Below the pieces are notes generated by a model. The model saw only the letters and a list, made by a program, of their open reading frames with translations, was not told the origin of the DNA and did not search any database. 64,000 nucleotides of DNA from Mucilaginibacter arboris. GTDB taxonomy: Bacteria; Bacteroidota; Bacteroidia; Sphingobacteriales; Sphingobacteriaceae. The translations under genes were made by a program, and so were the position numbers. Numbering within the stretch: the first letter of the stretch is position 1; the number at the start of each line of letters is the position of its first letter. The DNA lies in assembly GCF_009754915.1 (NCBI RefSeq), contig NZ_WPIK01000006.1:124001-188000 (forward strand), read 5' to 3'. Positions 1 through 8,532 of the stretch are shown piece after piece.

Positions 1-354
1 GATATGCGCAAATTTGCCGATCTGCCTTTTGCTTCTACGCTTTGCGGTTCTTGCTCAAACGTTTGTCCGGTAAAGATCAATATCCACGAGCAATTGTATA
101 AATGGCGGCAGGTTTTGGTGAAAGAAGGTTATGTAGGGACAACGAAAAAACTGGGCATGCAGGCCATGACTTTAACTTTATCTTCGCCCGGATTTTTTAA
201 AACCGCAGGAAAAGTGGGCCGTTTTGTGATGAAATATGCTCCTTTTGCAGTAAGTAATCCTTTAAACCCATGGTATAAACAGCGCGAAATGCCTGCGCCG
301 CCCAAAGAATCTTTTGGCGAATGGTATCAGAAGAACAGAAATCATGCAAAATAG
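1..354 (+). CDS. lutB: Lactate utilization iron-sulfur protein LutB, C-terminal part (5' end outside window)
   Basis: The reading frame is open from the first base, so the gene starts upstream of the window and only about the last 117 residues are seen. The visible CGSCSNVCPVKI stretch is a 4Fe-4S ligand set (CxxCxxxCP) typical of the C-terminal ferredoxin-like part of LutB/YkgF. In the family, LutABC oxidises L-lactate to pyruvate, and LutB carries electrons from the cluster domain. The following gene overlaps it by 11 bases and is LutC, which supports the operon and the call. The methionine at base 4 is internal, not a start. Confidence 0.9.
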   Translation, partial: DMRKFADLPFASTLCGSCSNVCPVKINIHEQLYKWRQVLVKEGYVGTTKKLGMQAMTLTLSSPGFFKTAGKVGRFVMKYAPFAVSNPLNPWYKQREMPAPPKESFGEWYQKNRNHAK

Positions 355-940
355 CCGCGACAGGATTTTAGCTGCAGTAGCTGCAAATAAACCGGATTTA
401 CTGCCCTTGCCGGAAATTCCGGTATTTAGTCCTGAAACAGAGGATGCTTCTTTTATCCTACAAAAATTTCACGCTACAGCTACCACCATCGGTAGTAAGA
501 TTTTTATGGTGAAGGATTTCGAAGAAATTAAAGCGATGGTTTCTGAACAGTTTCGCGAAGGCCGCATCGTTACCACTATTCCTGAATTAGCTGATATTGC
601 TGAAACTGATTTAAAAACTATTCCTGATCCACATACTTTAGAAAACATTGAATTACTAATTATGCGGGCACTTTTTGGCGTTGCAGAGAATAGTGCGGTT
701 TGGGTAACAGAAGATTTGATGCAGCAACGTGCCGCCCCTTTTATTTGTCAGCATTTGGCAGTTGTTTTAAATGCTGCAGATATTGTACCAACCATGCACG
801 AAGCGTATGAACGTATTGGTTCTGCTGATTATGGTTTTGCTACTTTTATTGCTGGCCCGTCTAAAACTGCTGATATTGAGCAATCTCTGGTGCTTGGCGC
901 CCATGGGCCACGTAGCATGACTTTATTTGTGTTGGAATAG
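344..940 (+). CDS. lutC: Lactate utilization protein C (LUD domain)
   Basis: This 198-residue protein has the LUD-domain pattern: a glycine-rich stretch near the C-terminus (residues about 174-195, including FIAGPSKTADIE and VLGAHGPR). It is the third component of the LutABC lactate oxidation complex. I chose the ATG at 344, which overlaps the end of lutB by 11 bases; a TTG at 314 in the same frame would add ten residues not expected in the family. Bases 444-457 carry a reverse copy of the interspersed word GRTAAAAGAAGCAT, read here as D-A-S-F-I in a poorly conserved part of the protein. Confidence 0.88.
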   Translation: MQNSRDRILAAVAANKPDLLPLPEIPVFSPETEDASFILQKFHATATTIGSKIFMVKDFEEIKAMVSEQFREGRIVTTIPELADIAETDLKTIPDPHTLENIELLIMRALFGVAENSAVWVTEDLMQQRAAPFICQHLAVVLNAADIVPTMHEAYERIGSADYGFATFIAGPSKTADIEQSLVLGAHGPRSMTLFVLE

Positions 941-1088
941 GTTTGAGTATCATGATTTAGGTATCAGCCTTCAAATAAACTGATACCTTAAACCTGGCAC
1001 CCTTCTTCACTATTTTTCGTTTTTCTAAAACCCCCTCTGTTTCCTGGTGTTATCTTTTCTGAACATCATCATTAAAAAAAACAGTATT

Positions 1089-1463
1089 ATGATTAGCGAC
1101 GAAATTAAAAAAGTAACAGATACCGTAAAAGATACTGTATCACCTTATACCGATGAAATTAAAAAAGCAACGGACACATTAAAAGATACCTTGTTACCTG
1201 AAAACCCGAATGCCAATGTTGGCAAAACGGACCGGATTATTTCTATTGGTACAGGTGCTTATATTTTTTTCAAAGGTATTACCAATTTATTCTCCCATCC
1301 GATTTTAGCTTTAACTGAAGCCGGTATTGGCGCAGCCTTATTGCACCGTGGCATTACCGGAACTTGTTCTATCAAAAAAATAATTGATGATTTGGATGAA
1401 ACAGATGCAACAAACTCTCCGATTGTTCATGCTTATCCATCTACAACAGTTCCCCAATTGTAA
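1089..1463 (+). CDS. Small membrane protein with DUF2892/YgaP-like transmembrane domain
   Basis: About 124 residues from the ATG at 1089; an upstream in-frame start at 1047 adds an unlikely leader. The N-terminal third has two near-identical amphipathic blocks (EIKKVTDTVKDT and EIKKATDTLKDT), then the core NVGKTDRIISIGTGAYIFFKG followed by a second hydrophobic segment ending in GITGTCSIKKI. The N-x-G-x-x-DR start, two hydrophobic helices and a TG-x-C end are the hallmarks of DUF2892. The function in the family is unknown. It is followed by a strong symmetric terminator shared with the opposing gene. Confidence 0.7.
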   Translation: MISDEIKKVTDTVKDTVSPYTDEIKKATDTLKDTLLPENPNANVGKTDRIISIGTGAYIFFKGITNLFSHPILALTEAGIGAALLHRGITGTCSIKKIIDDLDETDATNSPIVHAYPSTTVPQL

Positions 1464-1470
1464 AAGTAAT

Positions 1471-1524
1471 CATGGGCATAAAAAAAGTCATTTCCAATTG
1501 GAAATGACTTTTTTTATGCCCATG
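1471..1524. terminator. 54-bp perfect palindrome, bidirectional terminator
   Basis: Two perfect 27-base arms meet with no spacer at CCAATTGG. Each arm holds the run TAAAAAAAGTCATTTCC. Runs of seven A and seven T flank the stem, so it can act as an intrinsic terminator in both directions. It sits between the convergent genes ending at 1463 (+) and 1542 (-). Confidence 0.85.
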
Positions 1525-1541
1525 ATTTTAGTTTTCAGGAT

Positions 1542-2420
1542 TTATAAAGCACCTTCTGCAAAAGTATTTCCTTGCTTGATATCGCCGGTTTCGTAACCTT
1601 TTTTAAACCAGTACATGCGTTGGGCAGAAGTACCATGTGTAAAAGAATCCGGTGAAACATGGCCGGTAGCTTCCTGCTGCAAACGGTCATCTCCAATAGC
1701 ATTGGCTGCTGTTAATGCCGATTCGATATCACCTGGCTCAATTACACTTTGGTTATCGCTGTTTTTCATTTGTGCTTCATAATGCGCCCAAACACCTGCA
1801 TAAAAATCTGCCTGTAACTCCAGCTTCACAGACATTTTGTTGTAATCTGTTTCGCTCATTTGCTCCCGCATTTGATCCATTTTTGCAGAAATGCCCAGCA
1901 GGTTTTGTACATGATGCCCAACTTCGTGTGTAATTACATAAGCTTTTGCAAAATCGCCGCCGGCATGAAAGCGGTTTGACAATTCATCAAAAAAAGAAAA
2001 ATCAAGATATACTTTACGATCAGCAGGACAATAAAACGGGCCAGTTGCAGAACTTGCCATACCGCAGCCAGAGGCATCTACTTCATTTTGAAAATGTACT
2101 AATTTGGGTTTTTCATAAGTTTTGCCCATATCACTAAAAATCTTTGTCCAAATCGTTTCGCTATCGTGCAAAATTACCCGCGAAAAATGAAGGTTAACGC
2201 TATCACTTGAACTAAGCGGTTGCTGTACGCTTTGCGTGGTTTGCTGCTGGCTTCCTACTCCTGCCTGATTTAGCAGTTGTGTAGGATTATAACCCGTAAA
2301 CAGGTAAATAACAAAACCAACAATCCCAATGATGCCGCCCCCAATGCCCAAGCCGCTGCCGCCACCGCCAGATCCGCCATCTTCAACATTGTCACTTTCG
2401 TCTCGTCCTAACCAACGCAT
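1542..2420 (-). CDS. Neutral zinc metallopeptidase, YpfJ family
   Basis: 292 residues from the ATG at 2420, giving the family N-terminus MRWLGRDESDNVEDGG; an earlier start at 2456 would add twelve atypical residues. After a Gly-rich linker there is one transmembrane helix (GGGIIGIVGFVIYLFTG), then the metallopeptidase domain with the zinc motif HEVGHH at about residue 163 and a downstream ELQADFYAG stretch holding the likely third ligand. The family is membrane-anchored and its physiological substrates are poorly known. An inverted pair of the interspersed motif separates it from the upstream asparaginase gene, so it is probably transcribed alone. Confidence 0.85.
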   Translation of the reverse strand: MRWLGRDESDNVEDGGSGGGGSGLGIGGGIIGIVGFVIYLFTGYNPTQLLNQAGVGSQQQTTQSVQQPLSSSDSVNLHFSRVILHDSETIWTKIFSDMGKTYEKPKLVHFQNEVDASGCGMASSATGPFYCPADRKVYLDFSFFDELSNRFHAGGDFAKAYVITHEVGHHVQNLLGISAKMDQMREQMSETDYNKMSVKLELQADFYAGVWAHYEAQMKNSDNQSVIEPGDIESALTAANAIGDDRLQQEATGHVSPDSFTHGTSAQRMYWFKKGYETGDIKQGNTFAEGAL

Positions 2421-2483
2421 AATCTTAATTTTAAATGTTTTGAAATTCGATAACAACCTTAAACCTTACAGGTTTTATAGTAC

Positions 2484-2527
2484 ATGCTTCTTTTATCAAT
2501 ATAAAATTGAGGCGATAAAAGAAGCAT
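2484..2527. terminator. Inverted pair of the ATGCTTCTTTTATC motif (hairpin)
   Basis: ATGCTTCTTTTATC at 2484-2497 and its exact reverse complement GATAAAAGAAGCAT at 2514-2527 form a perfect 14-bp stem with a 16-base loop. It lies directly after the asparaginase gene (minus strand) and before ypfJ, as expected of a terminator. Confidence 0.75.
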
Positions 2528-2530
2528 CAA

Positions 2531-3550
2531 TTAACTAATCGTGATTTCCCCGCATAAACTGCTTTCTACCAAACGGGCAATTTCTGCCGGATCATCGTAC
2601 CGTCCTAAAAGGTACATCAGTTTGGTTACTGCAGATTCAAACGTCATGTCATAACCACTTAAAACGCCCATATCTTTTAATTGCTTGCTGGTTTCGTAAC
2701 GGCCCAGTTCTACCGTTCCAACTTTACACTGCGAAATATCCAGGATAATTTTACCTTTTTTAATAGCTTTTTTTAAGGATTTGATAAACCAATCATCCGT
2801 TGTGGTATTGCCTGCGCCAAAAGTTTCCATTACAAAAGCTTTTGCATCGGCTTTTAAAATACTTTCTACTGTTTTCTGACTGATGCCGGGATACAGCTTC
2901 AACACGGCAATATCCGTGTACATGTTTTTATGGACTTGAAAAGGTTTTTCTACAGAATTTAAAATAAAAGCTTCGTTAAAGCTGAGATGAACGCCAGCTT
3001 CGGCCAAAACAGGATAATTAGGCGAACGGAAAGCTTCGAATTTGGATGAATTGTATTTGAAGGAACGGTTTCCGCGAAATAACTGCGAATCAAAATAAAT
3101 ACAAACTTCCGGAACTAAAGCTTTACCATCTTTTTGGGAAGCAGCAATTTCCAGCGAAGTAATCAGGTTTTCTTTGGCATCCGTTCTGATTTGACTAATG
3201 GGCAATTGCGAACCGGTTAGCACAACTGGTTTGCCCAAACCTTCCAGCATAAAACTTAATGCCGAAGCGGTAAAAGCCATGGTATCAGAACCATGCAGGA
3301 TGACGAAGCCTTCATAATCGTTATAATTTTTTTCTATTAATGAAGCAATTTCTACCCAAATGGCAGGCTTCATGTTAGAAGAATCAATGATCGGATTAAA
3401 AGAATGAACCGTTAACCGGTAATTAAGGCGTGCAAGTTCGGGTACATTCAGCAGGATCTGGTTAAAATCAAACGGCCGCAACATGTGTGTTGCCGGGTCG
3501 TCAACCATTCCAATGGTTCCGCCTGTATAGATGATGAGGATATTCGTCAT
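2531..3550 (-). CDS. ansA: Type I L-asparaginase (cytosolic)
   Basis: 339 residues, the usual length of AnsA-type enzymes. The first catalytic threonine motif TGGTIG begins at residue 9 and the second motif HGSDTM is near residue 84; TGSQLP follows near residue 112. It hydrolyses L-asparagine to aspartate and ammonia. There is no signal peptide, so it is the cytoplasmic type I enzyme rather than the periplasmic type II. It is followed by the motif hairpin at 2484-2527 and preceded, 48 bases away, by a TatD gene on the same strand. Confidence 0.93.
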   Translation of the reverse strand: MTNILIIYTGGTIGMVDDPATHMLRPFDFNQILLNVPELARLNYRLTVHSFNPIIDSSNMKPAIWVEIASLIEKNYNDYEGFVILHGSDTMAFTASALSFMLEGLGKPVVLTGSQLPISQIRTDAKENLITSLEIAASQKDGKALVPEVCIYFDSQLFRGNRSFKYNSSKFEAFRSPNYPVLAEAGVHLSFNEAFILNSVEKPFQVHKNMYTDIAVLKLYPGISQKTVESILKADAKAFVMETFGAGNTTTDDWFIKSLKKAIKKGKIILDISQCKVGTVELGRYETSKQLKDMGVLSGYDMTFESAVTKLMYLLGRYDDPAEIARLVESSLCGEITIS

Positions 3551-3598
3551 AAAATAAGCGTTGACTCGATATACATTTTAAATTTAAACTCTTTCACC

Positions 3599-4369
3599 CT
3601 AAATCCCGAAAACTTTTTCTGAATTCAGAGTGGTAATTTCGGCTATTTTTTTAACCGGTTGCTGATGCAAGTCGGCTACTTTTTGTGCAATATAAGTTAA
3701 ATAAGCGCTTTCGTTTGGTTTCCCCCGAAAAGGGACCGGCGGCAAATAAGGAGAATCGGTTTCGAGCACTAAATGTTCTAAACCAATTTGCTGCACAACC
3801 TTATCTAAACCAGCATTTTTATAAGTAACTACGCCACCAATCCCAAGATAAAGCCCAAGTTCGATAATTTGATTGGCTTGTTCTAAATCGCCGGAAAAAC
3901 AATGAAAAATCCCTCTTAAATTGCTGCTGCTTTCTTCCTTTAATATCGAATAAACCTCGTTAAAAGCAGCACGGCAATGAATAACGATGGGCAGGTTTGC
4001 TTCTTTTGCCCAATTAATTTGTGTGCTAAAAGCTTTTTGCTGTTCTTTCAGCAGGTTTTGCTCCCAGTATAAATCAATCCCAATCTCACCAACGGCATAA
4101 ATCTTCTGGTTATTATCCCAGCTTTCTTTAACAGCTTGCAGTTCTGTTTCCCAGTTTTTAGTAACACTGCATGGATGCAAGCCCAACATCGGAAAACAAT
4201 ATTGAGGATAAGTTTTAACCAAATCAGCAATCATCGGGACAGAAGCTGCATCTACATTTGGCAAAAACAAACGCGTTATTTGGTTATCTAAACAACGCTG
4301 CATCATGGCATTTCTTGCTGCCTCATCTGCCTCATAATATAAATGGGTGTGCGTGTCTGTTAAAACCAT
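3599..4369 (-). CDS. TatD-family metal-dependent hydrolase (DNase)
   Basis: 256 residues, typical for TatD/YcfH. Metal ligands are visible in order: DTHTHL at the N-terminus, GEIGID near residue 93, IHCR near residue 130, HCFSG near residue 154 and ETDSPYLPP near residue 203. The family are divalent-metal 3'-5' exonucleases or deoxyribonucleases. It lies upstream of ansA on the same strand and behind the terminator of the FKBP gene. Confidence 0.92.
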   Translation of the reverse strand: MVLTDTHTHLYYEADEAARNAMMQRCLDNQITRLFLPNVDAASVPMIADLVKTYPQYCFPMLGLHPCSVTKNWETELQAVKESWDNNQKIYAVGEIGIDLYWEQNLLKEQQKAFSTQINWAKEANLPIVIHCRAAFNEVYSILKEESSSNLRGIFHCFSGDLEQANQIIELGLYLGIGGVVTYKNAGLDKVVQQIGLEHLVLETDSPYLPPVPFRGKPNESAYLTYIAQKVADLHQQPVKKIAEITTLNSEKVFGI

Positions 4370-4381
4370 TGTTGTAAAACT

Positions 4382-4416
4382 AAAAAAAAATGCCTCCTGT
4401 TGGTTACAGAAGGCAC
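4382..4416 (-). terminator. Intrinsic terminator after the FKBP gene at 4424-5434
   Basis: On the minus strand TGCCTTCTGT and ACAGGAGGCA form a stem with one mismatch and a short loop, followed by nine T residues. Confidence 0.8.
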
Positions 4417-4423
4417 GTTTTGT

Positions 4424-5434
4424 TTATTTTTTCTTTGCAGAAACCGGCTTTTTTACCGGTTTTTTACCCGATGCTTTTTTTACCGGTGTTTTTTTGATAA
4501 CCGAAGGATGTTTTCCGGCTTTGATGCTTAACAATTCTACATCAAAAACCAAAGGGCTGTAGGGCGCAATATCCGGCCCGGACTGGTTAGGGCCGTAAGC
4601 TAATTTTGAAGGAATAATTAATCGTGCTTTAGACCCTTGGTTCAGCAATAAAAAACCTTCGTCCCAACCCGGAATTACATCACCATTTTTAACTACAAAC
4701 TGAAAAGGTTCATACGGACGGCCTGGTTGCAAAACGCCGGCTTTCTGCGCTTCTTCCTGTAAATTCGCATCAAAAACTTTTCCATCCAAAGTACGGCCAA
4801 TGTAATTAACCAGCAAAGTATCGCCAGGTAAAGGTTTTGGTTTTGCCGATGGCGTAATAATTTGATAATACAAACCAGAAGGGACAGCTTTAACGGCAGG
4901 ATGCAAACTGGCAACATATTTAGCAATGCGGGCAGGCTCCTGCGCTTTTAATTCATCAAGAGATGCTTTGATTTTTGCTTCTGCTGCTTTCTTCTCTGCA
5001 ATGGCTTCATCCAGCGATTGTATCCTTTCAATCTTCAATGTATAAATAACGGAAGCATTTTTAGCTAAAAAAGGCGGCCTGTCCTGTTCGCGGTTTTTGA
5101 ACAAAGAGTCGGAAGGAATAATAACCCGTACGCTGTCGTTTAAGGCAAGCTGAGGAAAAATATCCATCAAATCATCAATTGTTTGCGGAGGCTGAACTTG
5201 TGCAGTAAAAGGTTTCCCTCGCTGATAGCTGCTCATTAACAAAGAATCCCGCTCTGTTTTAATAGCAAGGTTAAACGTAATGACATCGTTTAGTTTGATG
5301 CGATCTCCAGGATGCGCATTGATAATTTGATAGCGTGCCCCTTTTGCTGTAGTTTTTACAACAGCATTTTGAGCCTGTGCCCATCCGTAAACGGCAAAAA
5401 GCAGTAAACCGGAAATGAGAAAACGTAATTTCAT
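4424..5434 (-). CDS. Secreted FKBP-type peptidyl-prolyl cis-trans isomerase
   Basis: 336 residues with a signal peptide (hydrophobic core LISGLLLFAVYGWAQA). The middle part is a divergent FKBP-like domain (about residues 35-140), and the second half (about 195-310) is a standard FKBP domain with GDTLLVNYIGRTLDG, VIPGWDEGF and LIIPSKLAYGP. The C-terminal 30 residues are Lys-rich (KKPVKKPVSAKKK), which is unusual. It should assist folding of exported proteins by proline isomerisation. It is a tandem paralogue of the next gene upstream on the same strand, with which it shares the same two-domain layout. Confidence 0.88.
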   Translation of the reverse strand: MKLRFLISGLLLFAVYGWAQAQNAVVKTTAKGARYQIINAHPGDRIKLNDVITFNLAIKTERDSLLMSSYQRGKPFTAQVQPPQTIDDLMDIFPQLALNDSVRVIIPSDSLFKNREQDRPPFLAKNASVIYTLKIERIQSLDEAIAEKKAAEAKIKASLDELKAQEPARIAKYVASLHPAVKAVPSGLYYQIITPSAKPKPLPGDTLLVNYIGRTLDGKVFDANLQEEAQKAGVLQPGRPYEPFQFVVKNGDVIPGWDEGFLLLNQGSKARLIIPSKLAYGPNQSGPDIAPYSPLVFDVELLSIKAGKHPSVIKKTPVKKASGKKPVKKPVSAKKK

Positions 5435-5441
5435 GTGATTT

Positions 5442-5471
5442 AAAAAAGCCTCCGCTGTTTAGGCGAAGGCT
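5442..5471 (-). terminator. Intrinsic terminator after the FKBP lipoprotein gene
   Basis: On the minus strand AGCCTTCGC and GCGGAGGCT pair with one mismatch and are followed by six T residues. It separates the two FKBP paralogues, so the second probably has its own promoter. Confidence 0.8.
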
Positions 5472-5485
5472 GTATTTTGATTTTT

Positions 5486-6487
5486 TTACTTTCTTGCTGC
5501 CGGGTTTGCTGGCGCCTGTTGTGGCATTTGCGGCATTTGTGGCAGCACTTTTTTAGGTGCATTAGGATCCGGGTGGATGATATTTTTTAGTTCCACATCA
5601 AAAACCAATGGCGAAAAAGGTGCGATTGGGCCATAACCCTGCTCGCCATAAGCTAAAGAAGAAGGGATGATAAACGTAGCTTTCTCGCCTTTGCTTAACA
5701 ATTGCAAACCTTCGTCCCAGCCCGGTATCACTGCTTTTTTACCAACTTCAATTTTAATGGGCTGGTAAGGGCGCATTTTATCATAAAGCGGCGCGCCGGC
5801 TTTTTGTGCTACTTCTTTCACGCTGGTATCAAATACTTTTTCTTTGCTGTTCATCAATTTGCCGGTGTAATCTACTACCGCTGTATCGCCAACAGCAATT
5901 TTTTCACCAGTGCCAGGTTGTGTAATTACATAATTTAAGCCTGAAGGCGTAGTTATAACCTTCAAATTTTTGTCTGTAATATATTTTTTAATTTTAATTG
6001 GCTCAGCAGCTCTGGATTTATCAGCTTCAGCTTTAAAAAACTGTGATATTTTTTCCTGGAAAGCTTTGTCTGGCATATTGCCCTTCGCTAATACCTTTTC
6101 AATTTTAAGGGTATAAACGAAGTATTTACCTTTAAAACCTGGAGGTTTAGGCTGTCCGCTTCTTTTTACCAAAGTATCTGCATCAATTTTTAAAGTTGCA
6201 CTATCGCCCTCGCTCAGCATCATTAAACCAGTGTATAAATCACCTTTGTACATGGGTTTAGCTACCAGTAACTGAGACGGACGGCCCATATCATAAGAAT
6301 TGAAAAGCACAGAATCTTTATCTGTTTTGGCAATTACATTTACGCTTACAAAATCGCCGGTTTTAATAGTTGCACCAGGTGCGTCTGTATAAATTTTGTA
6401 TTCAAGGCCATTATCGCCTTTTTTAAAGCCGTTACAGCCTGCAAAAGCAAGCGCTGCAACTGTTAAAAAAACTAAGTTTTTCTTCAT
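5486..6487 (-). CDS. FKBP-type peptidyl-prolyl isomerase, lipoprotein
   Basis: 333 residues. The N-terminus MKKNLVFLTVAALAFAGC carries a lipobox (AFAGC), so it is predicted to be an envelope lipoprotein. A divergent FKBP-like domain covers about residues 25-140; the canonical FKBP domain follows (GDTAVVDYTGKLMN, VIPGWDEGLQLL, FIIPSSLAYGEQGYG). The tail is Pro/Gln/Ala-rich. Its start lies two bases after the stop of nrnA, so the two are co-transcribed. Whether the N-terminal domain is catalytic cannot be told from sequence. Confidence 0.9.
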   Translation of the reverse strand: MKKNLVFLTVAALAFAGCNGFKKGDNGLEYKIYTDAPGATIKTGDFVSVNVIAKTDKDSVLFNSYDMGRPSQLLVAKPMYKGDLYTGLMMLSEGDSATLKIDADTLVKRSGQPKPPGFKGKYFVYTLKIEKVLAKGNMPDKAFQEKISQFFKAEADKSRAAEPIKIKKYITDKNLKVITTPSGLNYVITQPGTGEKIAVGDTAVVDYTGKLMNSKEKVFDTSVKEVAQKAGAPLYDKMRPYQPIKIEVGKKAVIPGWDEGLQLLSKGEKATFIIPSSLAYGEQGYGPIAPFSPLVFDVELKNIIHPDPNAPKKVLPQMPQMPQQAPANPAARK

Positions 6488-6489
6488 TG

Positions 6490-7500
6490 TTATTGTGTTA
6501 AAAGATTTTTATATTCGGGTAAAAGTGTTTTAAACTGATGGATTACTTGTTCTAATGTACTTTCTGATTGTCCGCCGGCCGCATTGCGATGGCCGCCGCC
6601 ATGAAAGTAATTTTTACAGATTTCATTAGCCGGAAAAGTTCCGGAAGAACGCAGCGAAAGCTTTACTTTATCTGTACGTTCGATAATAATTGCAGCTAAA
6701 CGGATGCCGGTAATAGATAAAGCATAATTTACAATACCTTCTGTATCACCGGTAATAATGTTAAAACGGTTCAGTTCATCGCGTGTAATTGCAATCATTG
6801 CGGTATTAAATTCTGGTAGGATTTCGAGTTTTTCGCTCAGGCAATAACCCAGAAAACGCAATCGGTTTTCGGTAGAATGATCATAAACCAATTGGTGGAT
6901 AGCTGCATTATCAGCGCCCAGATCAATTAAATCAGCAGTAATGCGATGGACATTAGCAGTAGTAGTCGGGAAACGGAACGAACCAGAATCCGTCATAATA
7001 CCTGTATATAAACAAGTTGCCACATCGGCATTAATACTTCTTTTATCACCTAAAAGTTCGGCAATAAATTCATAAACCAACTGTGCTGCAGAACACGCTT
7101 TGGTATTCCAGTGGCGAAAATCATCAAAATTTTCAGGATCGAGATGATGGTCGATCATGATTTTTTTTGCTGATGATGCTTTCACCAATTCGCCTAATTC
7201 ATTAATACGGGAAAGCGAATTGAAATCAAGGCAAAAAATCAAATCCGCCTGTTGTACCCATGCCGCTGACTGTTCTTTTTTTTCTGTGTAGATGATCACA
7301 TCCGCATTGCCAGGCATCCATTGTAAAAAATAAGGATAATCTGTTGGTGTAATTACCTGCACGTTGTGCTGCTTTTGCCTAAGGTAATGAAATAAACCCA
7401 AGGAAGAACCCAAGGCATCGCCATCAGGTTTATGATGCGTGGTAATAACAATTTTTTGAGGCTGGGCCAGTAATTCCTTCAGCTCGGCAAGGTTTAACAT
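6490..7500 (-). CDS. nrnA: DHH-family phosphoesterase, bifunctional oligoribonuclease/pAp phosphatase
   Basis: 336 residues. DHH-family motifs are visible: HHKPDGDALGSSLG near residue 22, LDFNSLSR near residue 90, IDHHLDPE near residue 117, and the DHHA1 end with the GGGHRNAAGG loop near residue 307. NrnA-type proteins degrade 2-5-nt RNAs and dephosphorylate 3'-phosphoadenosine 5'-phosphate. A -7 promoter box (TAGCTTTG on the minus strand, 7522-7529) lies 21 bases before the ATG. A one-mismatch copy of the interspersed motif sits inside at 7034-7047. Confidence 0.9.
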   Translation of the reverse strand: MLNLAELKELLAQPQKIVITTHHKPDGDALGSSLGLFHYLRQKQHNVQVITPTDYPYFLQWMPGNADVIIYTEKKEQSAAWVQQADLIFCLDFNSLSRINELGELVKASSAKKIMIDHHLDPENFDDFRHWNTKACSAAQLVYEFIAELLGDKRSINADVATCLYTGIMTDSGSFRFPTTTANVHRITADLIDLGADNAAIHQLVYDHSTENRLRFLGYCLSEKLEILPEFNTAMIAITRDELNRFNIITGDTEGIVNYALSITGIRLAAIIIERTDKVKLSLRSSGTFPANEICKNYFHGGGHRNAAGGQSESTLEQVIHQFKTLLPEYKNLLTQ

Positions 7501-7570
7501 CTACTCTTTTAAAACGGAATGCAAAGCTAAATAAATAAATGAATTTCAGGTCCTTTTATTCAAACTTGGT

Positions 7571-7600
7571 TTTGGTTTCCTGTCAAAAAACCTACTTTTG
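7571..7600 (+). promoter_or_regulatory. Bacteroidota-type promoter of ndk
   Basis: TTTG at 7571-7574 and TACTTTTG at 7593-7600, 18 bases apart, match the -33 TTTG / -7 TAnnTTTG consensus. The ATG follows 23 bases after the -7 box. Confidence 0.8.
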
Positions 7601-7623
7601 CGCTCAATTGATAAATAAATTTT

Positions 7624-8043
7624 ATGGAAACCAACAAAACTTTCACGATGATTAAGCCGGATGCTGTTGCAAATCAACACATTGGTGCTATTTTAAATAA
7701 GATTACCCAGGCCGGTTTTAAAATCGTTGCCTTAAAATATACTTCTTTATCTCCTGAACTGGCCGGAAAATTTTACGCTGTTCACGCCGAACGTCCTTTT
7801 TATAAAGATTTATGCAGCTTTATGTCTTCCGGACCAATTGTAGCTGCTATTTTAGAAAAAGACGATGCAGTTGCTTCTTTCCGTAAACTGATTGGTGCAA
7901 CCAACCCCGCACAAGCAGAAGAAGGTACAATCCGTAAAGAATTTGCAGAATCTATCGAGAAAAATGCTGTTCACGGTTCTGATTCTGATGAAAATGCTCA
8001 AATTGAAGGCAACTTCTTTTTCTCTGCTTTTGAAAGATTTTAG
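7624..8043 (+). CDS. ndk: Nucleoside diphosphate kinase
   Basis: 139 residues, normal for the family. It has the N-terminal MIKPDAV motif, and the phosphohistidine is His117 within NAVHGSDS. It transfers the gamma phosphate of ATP to nucleoside diphosphates through this histidine. It is monocistronic: its own promoter lies just upstream and the motif-type hairpin at 8119-8160 lies downstream. Confidence 0.97.
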   Translation: METNKTFTMIKPDAVANQHIGAILNKITQAGFKIVALKYTSLSPELAGKFYAVHAERPFYKDLCSFMSSGPIVAAILEKDDAVASFRKLIGATNPAQAEEGTIRKEFAESIEKNAVHGSDSDENAQIEGNFFFSAFERF

Positions 8044-8045
8044 GT

Positions 8046-8059
8046 GATAAAAGAAGCAT
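8046..8059 (+). repeat. GATAAAAGAAGCAT interspersed motif, exact copy
   Basis: It begins three bases after the ndk stop codon. A second copy lies at 8119-8132. Confidence 0.85.
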
Positions 8060-8069
8060 TGCTTTCCTG

Positions 8070-8234
8070 CTGTCATTTCGATGAATGAGAGAAATTCTTC
8101 AAATAACAAGTTTTAGGTGATAAAAGAAGCATCGTGTTCAGGTAAGATGCTTCTTTTTTTATTTAGAAACATCATTAACTAATTCAAGTAATTGTTGGTT
8201 CAATGAAGATTTCCCCCTTCGGTCAAAATGACAG
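8070..8234. repeat. Composite intergenic inverted repeat (TCATTTCGA family)
   Basis: The arm at 8070-8101 begins CTGTCATTTCGATGAA, and the arm at 8204-8234 ends CTTCGGTCAAAATGACAG. They are imperfect reverse complements. Arms of this kind (TGTCATTTCGA near a GAGAAAT block) recur in Bacteroidota intergenic regions. The hairpin encloses the motif terminator at 8119-8160, so one repeat is nested in another. Confidence 0.6.
8119..8160 (+). terminator. ndk terminator built from the AAAAGAAGCAT motif
   Basis: GATAAAAGAAGCATC and GATGCTTCTTTTTTTAT form a long stem around a short loop and end in a T-run. The left arm is an exact motif copy (8119-8132). Confidence 0.8.
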
Positions 8235-8241
8235 AAAAAAC

Positions 8242-8532
8242 TTATAACAAAATAATCTCTGTTATCAATTCCGTTTCTGCCTGTTCGTTTATTTTAGCAA
8301 TAATTTCTTCGCGCATCCGCAGCAATTCGTTTTTTATAACAGAAGAATCCATTCGGATAAACAACTTCCGATTTAAAATAAAAAGTTCTTTAGTTCTGTT
8401 TGCAGCAGGTTTTCCAACCAGATCTGCCCAGTTGGCTATTACGGCCGTTTCATCAAACTTTCGCTTGATTTTGTAAACTTTAAGCATCAGGCCTAAAGCT
8501 TCTTTTAACGTTTTATCGTTTGTGCGGCCCAT
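8242..8532 (-). CDS. DUF721 / DciA-like protein
   Basis: 96 residues with the DUF721 pattern: DETAVIANWADLVGKPAANRT, then LFIRMDSSVIKNELLRMREEI. Distant relatives (DciA) load the replicative helicase, and small DUF721 proteins next to recF are common in this phylum. It starts 20 bases inside the 3' end of recF, so translation is probably coupled. The helicase-loading role is inferred from the family. Confidence 0.8.
   Translation of the reverse strand: MGRTNDKTLKEALGLMLKVYKIKRKFDETAVIANWADLVGKPAANRTKELFILNRKLFIRMDSSVIKNELLRMREEIIAKINEQAETELITEIILL

Noticed and set aside
4424-6487. Recent duplication of the two FKBP genes
   Set aside because: They share architecture but differ widely in sequence, signal type and tails, so the duplication is old.
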